Below are positions 1-9,319 of a stretch of 40,532 nt of DNA, piece after piece. Within the stretch, counting starts at the first letter, position 1. Each line of letters begins with the position of its first letter. The stretch spans positions 1 through 40,532 of the forward strand of contig CANQXR010000020.1 in the NCBI GenBank assembly GCA_947627855.1. The letters are read 5' to 3'. The DNA comes from an uncultured Clostridia bacterium (GTDB taxonomy: Bacteria; Bacillota; Clostridia; Lachnospirales; CAG-274). The notes beneath the pieces are model-generated. The model was given only the letters and a program-made list of their open reading frames with translations. It had not been told where the DNA came from and did no database searches. Position numbers and translations under genes: made by a program.

Positions 1-27
1 ATTCGTAACTATATTTAGCCATTAAAA

Positions 28-74
28 ACTGACCCCCTTGTCGTTAGATTTTGGTCCAACTTTTGGGGGTCAGT
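28..74. repeat. Inverted repeat resembling an IS3-family terminus; possible terminator
   Basis: Perfect 10-bp arms (ACTGACCCCC at 28-37, GGGGGTCAGT at 65-74) flank 27 bp. Read on the minus strand, the start ACTGACCCCCAAAAGTTGG resembles the terminal inverted repeats I associate with IS3-family elements of Firmicutes. That resemblance is from memory, not a search. No transposase is visible in the window, so this could be a solo end, a deletion remnant or a MITE-like fragment. On the minus strand the right arm is followed by TTTTT, so the hairpin could also end transcription of the small gene that stops at position 93. Confidence 0.45.
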
Positions 75-92
75 ACAGTTCCGAGCTTTTTT

Positions 93-344
93 TCAGCCAT
101 TCTGTGTGTTTTTGTATTCTTCCAATGCTCTTGCAAGCTGGTCGGGACATGACGTAGGCTTGAATCCACATCTTATCCCCTTAAGGCGTTTTATAGCCTC
201 ATCGGCGTCCATTCCCTCAACAAGTCTGCCGACACCCTGAGTGTTTCCGCTGCAGCCGCCAAGAAAAGAAACATTGTGTACCTTGTTGTCCTTCACTTCA
301 AAAGAAATCTGTGAAGCACATACGCCCTTTGTTTTATAAAGCAT
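93..344 (-). CDS. TSCPD-domain protein, TIGR03905-like (83 aa)
   Basis: A small protein ending in a segment with the signature TSCPDQLARAL. It also has a GGCSGNTQG motif near the middle and a second Cys in IRCGFKP. Together these match the TSCPD / TIGR03905 family of short Cys-containing proteins in Clostridia, whose function is not established; Cys-based metal or cofactor binding is a guess. I start it at the ATG at 344 because AAGGAGGAG sits just upstream; an in-frame codon further upstream lies inside the rlmH 3' end. It begins 13 nt after the rlmH stop, and its ribosome binding site overlaps the end of rlmH, so it is almost certainly the last gene of the walI-murA-walJ-rlmH run. Confidence 0.8.
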   Translation of the reverse strand: MLYKTKGVCASQISFEVKDNKVHNVSFLGGCSGNTQGVGRLVEGMDADEAIKRLKGIRCGFKPTSCPDQLARALEEYKNTQNG

Positions 345-357
345 AAAATCTCCTCCT

Positions 358-834
358 TCATTTATGATACGGTTCATTATTTATAATTCTGAAAGCCCTG
401 TATATCTGCTCTGTGAGTATAACCCTCATGAGCTGATGGGGAAATGTCATTTCCGAAAAGCTCAGACTGAAATCGGCTTTCTTCATCACTTCGGACGAAA
501 GCCCCAGCGAGCCGCCTATTATAAAATTGAAATGACTTATCCCTTCAAGGGTCTTTTTCGCAATAAAACCGGCAAATTCTTCGCTTGTCATTGCCTTGCC
601 CTCAATGGCAAGAGCCACCGTAAAACCGCCCTTAAGCTTTGAAATTATCCTGTCGCCTTCCTTGTCAAGTATTCTTTTCTCCTCGGCTCTGCTAAGACCC
701 TCCGGCGCTTTTTCATCGGCTGTTTCTATAATTTCAAAATTTGCATATCCCGAAAGCCTTTTGGAATATTCCTCTATGGCCTGTCTGTAAAATTTTTCCT
801 TTATTTTGCCTACGCAAATAACAGTTATTTTCAT
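358..834 (-). CDS. rlmH: 23S rRNA pseudouridine-1915 N3-methyltransferase
   Basis: RlmH is a SPOUT-class methyltransferase that uses S-adenosylmethionine to methylate pseudouridine 1915 in helix 69 of 23S rRNA, acting on assembled 70S ribosomes. The 158-aa length fits the family. The C-terminal knot region carries the SAM-loop motif FIIGGSLG (about residues 104-111) and the family tail FPHQLMRVILTEQ...EPYHK, with aromatic and basic C-terminal residues. Its ATG overlaps the walJ stop as ATGA (831-834), so the two are translationally coupled. A walJ-rlmH neighbourhood is familiar in Firmicutes. Confidence 0.95.
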   Translation of the reverse strand: MKITVICVGKIKEKFYRQAIEEYSKRLSGYANFEIIETADEKAPEGLSRAEEKRILDKEGDRIISKLKGGFTVALAIEGKAMTSEEFAGFIAKKTLEGISHFNFIIGGSLGLSSEVMKKADFSLSFSEMTFPHQLMRVILTEQIYRAFRIINNEPYHK

Positions 835-1628
835 TTAAGCTCTATAATCTCCGAAACATGATCTCTTGCGGCAACTGCCATATCGAGATATGTTCCTACC
901 TTTATTTTATAATGATTGAGAATTGCCTCAACGGTTTCAAAAGCCAGTCTTTCCGTATTGTTTTCTATGCTGAGATGACCAAGACGCACATAGGACAGGC
1001 TGCCGTTCATAATACAGGCAAGAAGCTTTCCTGCCGTTTCGTTGCATAAATGTCCTCTTTCACCAAGAATGCGCCTTTTAAGCGGCTCAGGATAGGTTCC
1101 GTTTTTCAGCATATCTATGTCGTGGTTGCTCTCCAGAAGTAGAATGTTGCTGTCTTTTATGCTGTCCATAACGGTTTTTGTGACGTGACCTATATCCGTT
1201 GCCACTGTAACCTTGTGCTTATCGGTCATTATGTTATATCCCACCGATTCATTTGCATCATGGGGCGTACCGAATGAGCATATGCACAAATCATTTATAA
1301 TTACACTTTCCCCTTGGGCAATAACATTCCTTAAAACAGGATTTATCTTGCCCATCTTATATTCGCCGCCGTTATAGGTTCCGGCTGTGGCATATAAAGG
1401 TGTTCCGTACTTTCTGGAAAATATTCCGGCGCCCCTTATATGGTCATCATGCTCATGGGTAAGAAAAACAGCATCTATCTGAGAGCCTTTAACACCTATT
1501 TTGTTAAGCCCCTCGTCTATTTTCTTTCCGCTCAGCCCTGCATCTATAAGTATTTTTGTATGCTTTGTGCCAACATATGTACAATTCCCCGAAGAACCGC
1601 TGGCTATTGTTGAAAATTCAAGTGACAT
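831..1628 (-). CDS. walJ: Metallo-beta-lactamase-fold hydrolase, WalJ/YycJ type
   Basis: This 265-aa protein starts with the WalJ-type segment LEFSTIASGSSGN and has the metal-binding motif THEHDDH (residues 57-63: His58, His60, Asp62, His63), followed by further metal-ligand candidates in SNHD and GHLS. WalJ (YycJ) belongs to the WalRK envelope-stress regulon of Firmicutes; it is a two-metal hydrolase, and exonuclease activity has been proposed for homologues. The usual walRKHIJ cluster is incomplete here: a WalI-like gene lies two genes upstream with murA between them, and no walR, walK or walH is in the window. The stop overlaps the rlmH start by 4 nt. Confidence 0.88.
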   Translation of the reverse strand: MSLEFSTIASGSSGNCTYVGTKHTKILIDAGLSGKKIDEGLNKIGVKGSQIDAVFLTHEHDDHIRGAGIFSRKYGTPLYATAGTYNGGEYKMGKINPVLRNVIAQGESVIINDLCICSFGTPHDANESVGYNIMTDKHKVTVATDIGHVTKTVMDSIKDSNILLLESNHDIDMLKNGTYPEPLKRRILGERGHLCNETAGKLLACIMNGSLSYVRLGHLSIENNTERLAFETVEAILNHYKIKVGTYLDMAVAARDHVSEIIELK

Positions 1629-1642
1629 TACAACACCACCGT

Positions 1643-2914
1643 TTATGAATTTTTGGAAACTCTTTTTATGTCGGCTCCCAGAAATCTGAGTTTTTCTTCT
1701 ATATTGGCATATCCTCTGTCAATAAAACGGATATTGTCTATTGTGGACCTGCCCTCGGCAGCAAGCGCCGCTATGATCATCGCTGCGCCCGCCCTCAGAT
1801 CAGTCGCCGAAACATCGGCGCCCTTAAGTCCGGAAACTCCCTTTATAACAGCTTCTCTTCCTCTGATTTCCACACATACGCCGAATTTTTTCAGCTCATC
1901 TATATATTGATAACGGTTTTCCCATACATTTTCAACAACTACGCTTGTTCCATCAGCAACAGCAAGCAAAGCCGTTATCTGCGGCTGAAGATCGGTAGGG
2001 AAGCCGGGATATACCATCGTCTTTATATTTGTAGCGCACAGTCTGCTGTCCGAAATTATTCTTATATAGTCATCGCCTTCTATAACACGACAGCCCATTT
2101 CCTCAAGCTTTGCCGTAAGGGAGTCCATATGCTTGGGAATAAGATTTTTAACCGTTATATCTCCTCCCGTAATTGCTCCGCATATCATATATGTGCCTGC
2201 TTCAATCTGATCGGGAATTATAGTATACTCTCCGCCGTGAAGCCTGTCCATGCCATTTATCCTGATAACATCGGTGCCTGCTCCCTTTATATTTGCGCCA
2301 AGCATATTGAGGAAGTTTGCCGTATCGACTATATGAGGCTCCTTTGCGGCGTTTTCTATAACGGTTCTGCCCGAAGCCGTAGCCGCCGCTATCATTATGT
2401 TTATGGTTGCCCCCACCGAAGCAACATCAAGATATATGTTGGCTCCGTGAAGTCTGCCGTTTACTTCAAGCTTTATAATTCTGTCATCACCGGTAGTGTC
2501 GATTTTTGCGCCCATCATACGAAAGCCCTTCAGATGTTGATCTATGGGACGTTCGCCGAAGTTGCAGCCGCCCGGCAAAGCAACCTCTGCCCGACCAAAT
2601 CTTCCCAGAAGTGCACCCATAAGATAATATGAGGCTCTTATCTTTCTTACGGATTCATCGGTGGCAACACAGGAATTTACTTTTCTTGCATCTATAATAA
2701 GTGTTGACTCGTCTGTCATAGTGCATTTGGCACCCAGAAGATCCAAGGTTTGCATAAGGCTCGTTACATCCTCTATTGCCGGCAGATTTTCTATAACAGA
2801 AACGCCGTTTGCAACAATTGCCGCCGGAATAATCGCCACTGCCGCATTCTTGGCTCCGCTTATGGAAACAACACCCTTTAATTTTTTTTGTCCGTTTATT
2901 TCAAAACATTCCAT
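1643..2914 (-). CDS. murA: UDP-N-acetylglucosamine 1-carboxyvinyltransferase
   Basis: MurA transfers enolpyruvate from PEP to UDP-GlcNAc, the first committed step of peptidoglycan synthesis, in the cytoplasm. The 423-aa product has Lys22-Asn23 in SGAKNAA and the fosfomycin-target Cys117 in LPGGCNFGERPIDQH, so it should be fosfomycin-sensitive unless other factors intervene. The C-terminal DLRAGAAMIIAAL and IDRGYANIEEKL motifs complete the family pattern. The chosen start (ATG at 2914) gives the family N-terminus MECFEINGQKKL. A longer in-frame extension is hydrophobic and unlike MurA, and is rejected. The ribosome binding site (AGGGGTG) is modest. murA lies between the walI-like gene and walJ, which links wall synthesis with wall-stress genes. 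Confidence 0.95.
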   Translation of the reverse strand: MECFEINGQKKLKGVVSISGAKNAAVAIIPAAIVANGVSVIENLPAIEDVTSLMQTLDLLGAKCTMTDESTLIIDARKVNSCVATDESVRKIRASYYLMGALLGRFGRAEVALPGGCNFGERPIDQHLKGFRMMGAKIDTTGDDRIIKLEVNGRLHGANIYLDVASVGATINIMIAAATASGRTVIENAAKEPHIVDTANFLNMLGANIKGAGTDVIRINGMDRLHGGEYTIIPDQIEAGTYMICGAITGGDITVKNLIPKHMDSLTAKLEEMGCRVIEGDDYIRIISDSRLCATNIKTMVYPGFPTDLQPQITALLAVADGTSVVVENVWENRYQYIDELKKFGVCVEIRGREAVIKGVSGLKGADVSATDLRAGAAMIIAALAAEGRSTIDNIRFIDRGYANIEEKLRFLGADIKRVSKNS

Positions 2915-3046
2915 ATATATAACACCCCTATCGGATGAAACTGATAACAACACACCGACAATAATTATATCACCAAATATCACAATTGAAAAGGCTTTTT
3001 TTATTTTTGTCAAACATATTATAAAAAATATTATAAGCCCCTGTAT

Positions 3047-3892
3047 TTATTTGTTAAAATCTTCTACATATGCCGCAGTATACCCATTTATATAAAAATT
3101 TTCGCTTTTTCCCTCAAGACTTATGCGATAACAGGGGATTGCCTCAACATCTCCCCCTTCACTGCCTGCCGCATCAAGATAACCCTCTTTTATATCGGAA
3201 ATATCAAGCTTTTCATCGGGATATTTGTCCCTTATTGCGTTCATAAAGGAAAAAAGAATTATGTCCGCAGGATATACCTCGGATTTTACCCCCGAAAATC
3301 CCGTTGGCACAGCATAATTTATGTCTGCATTCATTCCTTCTTCATTAAAGGTAAATATACAATAGCTGTTGAAGCAGTTGTAATTTTTATAGTACATATT
3401 ATATGAAACTCTTATTCCCTCATCTGTTTCCGATATTTTTTCAAATGTAAAATCATAAAGAACCCTGTTTAAATCCTCAACAAGAGCATCTGTCCTTTCC
3501 TGCGCTTCGGTGGTTGAAGATATTTTAACATCGGGGTCGAAGAAGGAAAGCTCACTTCCGTTTATGCTTAATATCTTGTTTTCGGATTTAAGGATAGTTA
3601 CGTCAAATTCCTCCGTGCGGCTGATATCTGCGCCGCTGCCAAAGAAAATATCCGAAATTCCGAATAAATCATAGCTTTCCCGAACAAGCTCAAGCTGTGG
3701 CAGCTCATCGGCACTCTTCGGTATGTCGCAGCTTATATTTATATCCTTCGATGAAAGAACCGTCTTTATATTGTCGATCTCCTCTCCCGAAAGCCTTTTT
3801 GCGGCACAGCTTTTCAGGTTGAGTCCCAAAAGAAAAAAATTCAGTATAACCAAAAAAAGAATGATTATATTTTTAGCTTTGTTAAAATCCAT
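3047..3892 (-). CDS. walI: WalI/YycI-like membrane regulatory protein
   Basis: The 281-aa product starts MDFNKAKNIIILFLVI, giving a single N-terminal membrane helix (about residues 8-27) with a short basic cytoplasmic end and a long extracytoplasmic domain. That architecture and the D-[FW]-N-K-x-K start match YycI/WalI, which in Bacillus and relatives forms a membrane complex with WalH and the WalK kinase and modulates it. The extracellular part is acidic and divergent, so the symbol is an inference from topology and from walJ two genes downstream. The ATG at 3892 is preceded by GGGAGGC at good spacing; an upstream in-frame codon overlaps that site and is rejected. No cognate kinase is visible. 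Confidence 0.7.
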   Translation of the reverse strand: MDFNKAKNIIILFLVILNFFLLGLNLKSCAAKRLSGEEIDNIKTVLSSKDINISCDIPKSADELPQLELVRESYDLFGISDIFFGSGADISRTEEFDVTILKSENKILSINGSELSFFDPDVKISSTTEAQERTDALVEDLNRVLYDFTFEKISETDEGIRVSYNMYYKNYNCFNSYCIFTFNEEGMNADINYAVPTGFSGVKSEVYPADIILFSFMNAIRDKYPDEKLDISDIKEGYLDAAGSEGGDVEAIPCYRISLEGKSENFYINGYTAAYVEDFNK

Positions 3893-3926
3893 AAATATGC
3901 CTCCCATTATAAAATGAAAGTTGCCA

Positions 3927-3974
3927 CTCGACAGCTCTCCGAACCATCTTCAGATGGTTCGGAAAGCTGCCGAG
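3927..3974. repeat. Hairpin element (11-bp core stem)
   Basis: CCGAACCATCT (3939-3949) pairs with AGATGGTTCGG (3952-3962) around a TC centre. The stem extends outward as CAGCT/AGCTG and CTCG/CGAG with small symmetric internal loops. It ends exactly where the next, larger palindrome begins, with no spacer. Confidence 0.8.
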
Positions 3975-4075
3975 GGCTGCGGGGGCGAGGAGGGGGAGGG
4001 GAGCGTGGGGGAAAACAACTCCCGCTGGGAGTTGTTTTCCCCCACGCTCCCCTCCCCCTCCTCGCCCCCGCAGCC
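3975..4075. repeat. Very long perfect palindrome, 49-bp arms with a 3-nt centre
   Basis: Base-by-base pairing gives uninterrupted arms at 3975-4023 and 4027-4075 around GCT. The outer two thirds are nearly pure purine on one strand (runs of GGGGG with AGG) and the centre is AAAACAACTCCC/GGGAGTTGTTTT. A perfect arm this long in a non-coding region is not explained by a normal terminator, since no T-tract follows on either strand. It is much more GC-rich than the flanks and looks like an inserted repetitive element. Confidence 0.9.
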
Positions 4076-4334
4076 GCCCCAAAAGCTTTCCGACCAAGCT
4101 TAAGATCGTGCCCCCGGCAGTTTTTTTTGGCTCGGCAGGGTTTGTTCCGTAATCCGTATAATCGGGATCCGGACTTTATCTGTTTCTTTGATTTTACAAC
4201 AAGGCGGAATAAATTTCAATGATTTTCCGCTCTTTTTTATAAGCATATTTTCACTGCCGAAAAGCAAGGCTTATACGATTTCTATTATATGGGTCTTTCT
4301 ACTCCCTTACAAGATTTTTAAAATAATTTATCTC

Positions 4335-6027
<1,693 letters not shown>

Positions 6028-6032
6028 TATTT

Positions 6033-6059
6033 AAGGGAGAACGTTTTCTGTTCTCCCTT
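6033..6059. terminator. Shared bidirectional terminator of pyrG and ctpA
   Basis: AAGGGAGAAC (6033-6042) pairs with GTTCTCCCTT (6050-6059) around a 7-nt loop, with TTTCTTT following on the plus strand and an AT-rich stretch on the minus strand. It sits between two convergent genes, 5 nt after the pyrG stop and 3 nt from the ctpA stop. Confidence 0.85.
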
Positions 6060-6062
6060 TCT

Positions 6063-7418
6063 TTACTGCTTAAGAAGCTTCATAAGCTCATTGTATGCTG
6101 TTTCAAGAACATCGTCATGCTCTACCTGTCTTGCATATAAGGCAAGATTCAGGCTGTTCACTGTTTCGGAGTCAAGCTCCACCGTAGCGGTCAGACCGGC
6201 TTTGGTCTGAAATGTGGCAAGGGAGCGTTTCACATCTGAAAATGTGTTCACCTTATACCCCAGATATCTGAAAACATCTCTTATCTTTTCTGACTCCAAT
6301 GTATCGTTTTCCGTAACGGTATACATGGTGTTTACCTCTATGTCGGGGCTTACACCCTTTCCGTTTATTGTATTGCCGTTTCTCGTGAAATACTCCATTG
6401 TTGTGAGCTTAAGCATACCCAAATTCGGCAGGCTTGCCACTGTCTGAACAACGCCCTTGCCAAAGGTTTTCTGTCCTACCACAAAGCCCGCTTCCGACTC
6501 CTTGATGGCGCTGGCTATTATTTCAGCCGCCGAAGCCGTCATTGAATTTGTAAGCACTGCGATCTGGTCAAAGGGTTTCCTCTTCAGGCTTGAAAAGATT
6601 TCGTCAATATTCCCCGTTTTGTCCTGCGTATACATAATACGCCCCTCCGGAACTATCTTTTTGCATATTTCAACTGCCTCGTCCACAAGACCTCCCGAAT
6701 TTCCACGAAGATCCAATATGATTTTGCTCATACCCTTTTTTTTCGCCCACTGCAAAGCATCTTCAAATTCCGCAGCAGTGCCCGTAGATATGGCGGTTAT
6801 CTGAATATAGCCTATTTCGTCCCATTCATCTGCCATATCCACCGTGATAAGATCGTCCATTTCCGAATAAAACACTGTCCTTACCTTAACCGATTCAAGG
6901 TCAAAGCTGTATTCATAAATTTTGTTGTTTCTGAGAACAGACAGCTCATATTTCGGCTCGCTTACATTGGTAAGCATTTCAGCCACCTCGTCATAGGTCT
7001 TATACAGAGTGCTGCTGCCGTTTATAACAGTTATTTTATCCCCCGCAAGAAGTCCGTTTATCTGCGCCGGGCTCTGGGGCATTATATCCGTTATCATGGG
7101 ATAATCCTCTGTGACGGAAAATGCGAAGCCTGTGGCATATACCTCATTTTCCACAGTCTGAAGAAAATTGTTATATTCCTCGTCCGTATAGAACTGAGAA
7201 TAATTGTCAAGGCTCGAAGCCATTGCGGAAACAGCCGCCGCAACAAGCTTATCGTTGTCTATGTCGTTTCCCACATAGTTTTTGTCTATATACTCTATAA
7301 CTCCCGCAAGATAACCTCCCGCAGCCTCCGGATCTTCAAAATAGCTTCCATCGCCGGCAAGAGCCGGATCCGTAAACAAAACCGCCGCCGCCATAAAAAC
7401 AGCCGCAAAACGCTTCAT
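6063..7418 (-). CDS. ctpA: Carboxyl-terminal processing protease, S41 family
   Basis: A secreted or membrane-tethered serine protease of the CtpA/Prc family, which trims or degrades envelope proteins from their C-termini. The 451-aa product has a signal peptide (residues 1-21, cleavage near ALA), a PDZ domain (about 91-165) with GLLAGDKI, and an S41 core with the proposed nucleophile Ser296 in MTASAAEI and general base Lys321 in TFGKGVVQ, a 25-residue spacing as in Prc. A C-terminal segment of about 100 residues resembles a peptidoglycan-binding-type fold, which is uncertain. The ATG at 7418 is chosen because AAGGGGTGA lies just upstream and the signal peptide starts MKRF; an earlier GTG overlaps the binding site. 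It is last in the ftsK-fhs-rimO-pgsA operon, 5 nt after pgsA. Confidence 0.92.
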   Translation of the reverse strand: MKRFAAVFMAAAVLFTDPALAGDGSYFEDPEAAGGYLAGVIEYIDKNYVGNDIDNDKLVAAAVSAMASSLDNYSQFYTDEEYNNFLQTVENEVYATGFAFSVTEDYPMITDIMPQSPAQINGLLAGDKITVINGSSTLYKTYDEVAEMLTNVSEPKYELSVLRNNKIYEYSFDLESVKVRTVFYSEMDDLITVDMADEWDEIGYIQITAISTGTAAEFEDALQWAKKKGMSKIILDLRGNSGGLVDEAVEICKKIVPEGRIMYTQDKTGNIDEIFSSLKRKPFDQIAVLTNSMTASAAEIIASAIKESEAGFVVGQKTFGKGVVQTVASLPNLGMLKLTTMEYFTRNGNTINGKGVSPDIEVNTMYTVTENDTLESEKIRDVFRYLGYKVNTFSDVKRSLATFQTKAGLTATVELDSETVNSLNLALYARQVEHDDVLETAYNELMKLLKQ

Positions 7419-7423
7419 AAAAA

Positions 7424-7960
7424 TCACCCCTTAAGCACACTCTTATTTTTCATAATATAATCAACAGCGGAAACAATCGTCAGAACCGTCGCCGCTCCCA
7501 CAGCGCATATTGTCGGAATTTTGAGTGCTTCTGTATTCAGCAGAAGAAGTATTATCATAATCATCTGAAAAACCGTCTTTGCCTTTCCCCATGGAGAAGC
7601 GGCAATAACTATTCCCTTTTCCACCGCCAGCGTGCGAAAACCCGTTATAATGAATTCCCTTGCCGTTATTATTATAACGACAACAGCAGGCAGCGATATC
7701 ACCGAGCCGGGCGCATTTATAAGGGCTATCATAGCAGAGGAACAAAGGAGCTTGTCAGCGAGAGGGTCCATAAATTTGCCGAAATCGGTTATAAGGTTAT
7801 ATTTCCTTGCTATATACCCGTCCAGAAAATCCGTTGCGGACGCCAGTATGAAAACCGCCAGAGCCGCATATCTGCCGTAGGGTATGGGGCACAAAAGAAA
7901 TACTATAAAAACAGGAACCATTATAATTCTGAACATAGTCAGCTTGTTTGGCAAATTCAT
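7424..7960 (-). CDS. pgsA: CDP-diacylglycerol-glycerol-3-phosphate 3-phosphatidyltransferase
   Basis: PgsA is an integral membrane enzyme that makes phosphatidylglycerol phosphate, the precursor of phosphatidylglycerol and cardiolipin. The 178-aa product carries the complete CDP-alcohol phosphotransferase signature D-x2-DG-x2-AR-x8-G-x3-D-x3-D: Asp44, Asp47-Gly48, Ala51-Arg52, Gly61, Asp65 and Asp69. The rest consists of several hydrophobic helices. The AAGGAGGGATAG preceding the ATG lies within the last codons of rimO. The rimO stop and pgsA start are separated by a single base (TAGTATG), so coupling is likely. Confidence 0.96.
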   Translation of the reverse strand: MNLPNKLTMFRIIMVPVFIVFLLCPIPYGRYAALAVFILASATDFLDGYIARKYNLITDFGKFMDPLADKLLCSSAMIALINAPGSVISLPAVVVIIITAREFIITGFRTLAVEKGIVIAASPWGKAKTVFQMIMIILLLLNTEALKIPTICAVGAATVLTIVSAVDYIMKNKSVLKG

Positions 7961-7961
7961 A

Positions 7962-9305
7962 CTATCCCTCCTTTATTTCACTTCCCACAAGGTCGTATTC
8001 GGAAGACGATGTAATCAGAACCTCCGTATAATCTCCCGAAAGAAGTTCTCTGTCAGAGCTGAAAAAAACATATCCGTCAATTTCATAACAATCTCTGTAA
8101 CTTCTGCCTATATATACGCCCTCCTCGCCGGAAAGCTTTCCCTCAACCATAACCTCAAGCCGTCTGCCTACAAAGCCCTTGCATATTCTCTCGGATATGT
8201 CCTTCTGAAGCTCCAGAATTTCCCTTTTTCTTCTTTTTTTGGTGTTGTGGTGAATCTGTCCTTTCATTTCTGCGGCGGGAGTTCCGTCCTCTCTTGAATA
8301 TTCAAATACACCGAGCCTGTCAAAGCCTATGTCATTTATGAAATCCCTGAGAATATTGAAGTCCTCCTCGGTTTCTCCGGGAAAACCTACTATAAGAGTT
8401 GTGCGCAGACATATATCCGGCATGGCTTTTCTCAGCTTTTCTATAATATTGTAAAGCTCCTCCCTGCGGCTGCGTCTGCCCATCATTTTAAGAACACTGT
8501 CCGAGGCGTGCTGTATGGGCATATCGATATAATTGCATATTTTGGGATTTGTCGCCATTTCCGTTATAAGCCTCTCCGTTATGTTTTCGGGATAGGCATA
8601 TAATATTCTTATCCGCCGTATACCATCGACCTCGGAAAGCTTTCTGAGAAGAACATCAAGGCAAGGCTTTCCGTATATATCCTTACCGTAAAGGGCGGTA
8701 TCCTGCGCCACGGCTATAAGCTCGGTGACTCCCCTTGACGCAAGCAGCTCCGCCTCCCGCACAAGGCTTTCAATGGTTCTGCTTCTGTAATGTCCCCTCA
8801 GTGACGGAATGGTGCAGTAGGTGCAGTGGGCATCGCAGCCCTCGGCAATCTTAATATAGGCAAAGCCCTCAATAGACGTCATCATTCTCAGCATAGGCAG
8901 ACTTTCGTCAAGCCTTTTGTTTTTATCCGTTATTTTAAGAACATTTCTGCCCCCGTCCATAACAGCCTTTATAACGTCCCCTATGCACTCAAAATCCGCC
9001 GTGCCGACCACAGCGTCCACTTCGGGAAGAAGTCTGAATATTTCCGTCTTATATCTCTGAGCCATACAGCCCGTAACAATAAGCCCTCTGAGCCTGCCGG
9101 TTTTCTTATACTCCGAAACCCTCAGAATATTTTCTATGGCCTCCTCGCTTGCCTGTGCAATAAAGCCGCAGCTGTTTATTATAATTATGTCGGCATCACT
9201 TTCGTCCTGTGTTATAATATATCCCTCTCTGTCAATAAGCCCCAGCATTATCTCTGAGTCAATGAGATTTTTGTCACAGCCCAAGGATATAAAGCATATT
9301 TTCAT
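7962..9305 (-). CDS. rimO: Ribosomal protein uS12 (Asp) methylthiotransferase
   Basis: RimO adds a methylthio group to a conserved Asp of ribosomal protein S12, using two 4Fe-4S clusters and SAM. The 447-aa product has the N-terminal MTTase domain with cluster ligands Cys10, Cys46 and Cys80 (SLGCDKN, NSCGF, TGCMAQ). The radical-SAM motif CDAHCTYC follows (Cys157, Cys161, Cys164), and a C-terminal TRAM domain (about 375-440) comes last. The N-terminal pattern G-C-x-K-N-x-x-D-S-E favours RimO over the tRNA enzymes MiaB and MtaB. AAGGTGAT precedes the ATG. Confidence 0.93.
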   Translation of the reverse strand: MKICFISLGCDKNLIDSEIMLGLIDREGYIITQDESDADIIIINSCGFIAQASEEAIENILRVSEYKKTGRLRGLIVTGCMAQRYKTEIFRLLPEVDAVVGTADFECIGDVIKAVMDGGRNVLKITDKNKRLDESLPMLRMMTSIEGFAYIKIAEGCDAHCTYCTIPSLRGHYRSRTIESLVREAELLASRGVTELIAVAQDTALYGKDIYGKPCLDVLLRKLSEVDGIRRIRILYAYPENITERLITEMATNPKICNYIDMPIQHASDSVLKMMGRRSRREELYNIIEKLRKAMPDICLRTTLIVGFPGETEEDFNILRDFINDIGFDRLGVFEYSREDGTPAAEMKGQIHHNTKKRRKREILELQKDISERICKGFVGRRLEVMVEGKLSGEEGVYIGRSYRDCYEIDGYVFFSSDRELLSGDYTEVLITSSSEYDLVGSEIKEG

Positions 9306-9319
9306 ATAATCACCTTAAA

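Noticed and set aside
3882..4222. Gly/Arg/Pro-rich open frames on both strands between walI and pyrG
   Set aside because: They arise from the perfect palindrome at 3975-4075, which makes both strands read alike; no start signal or family.
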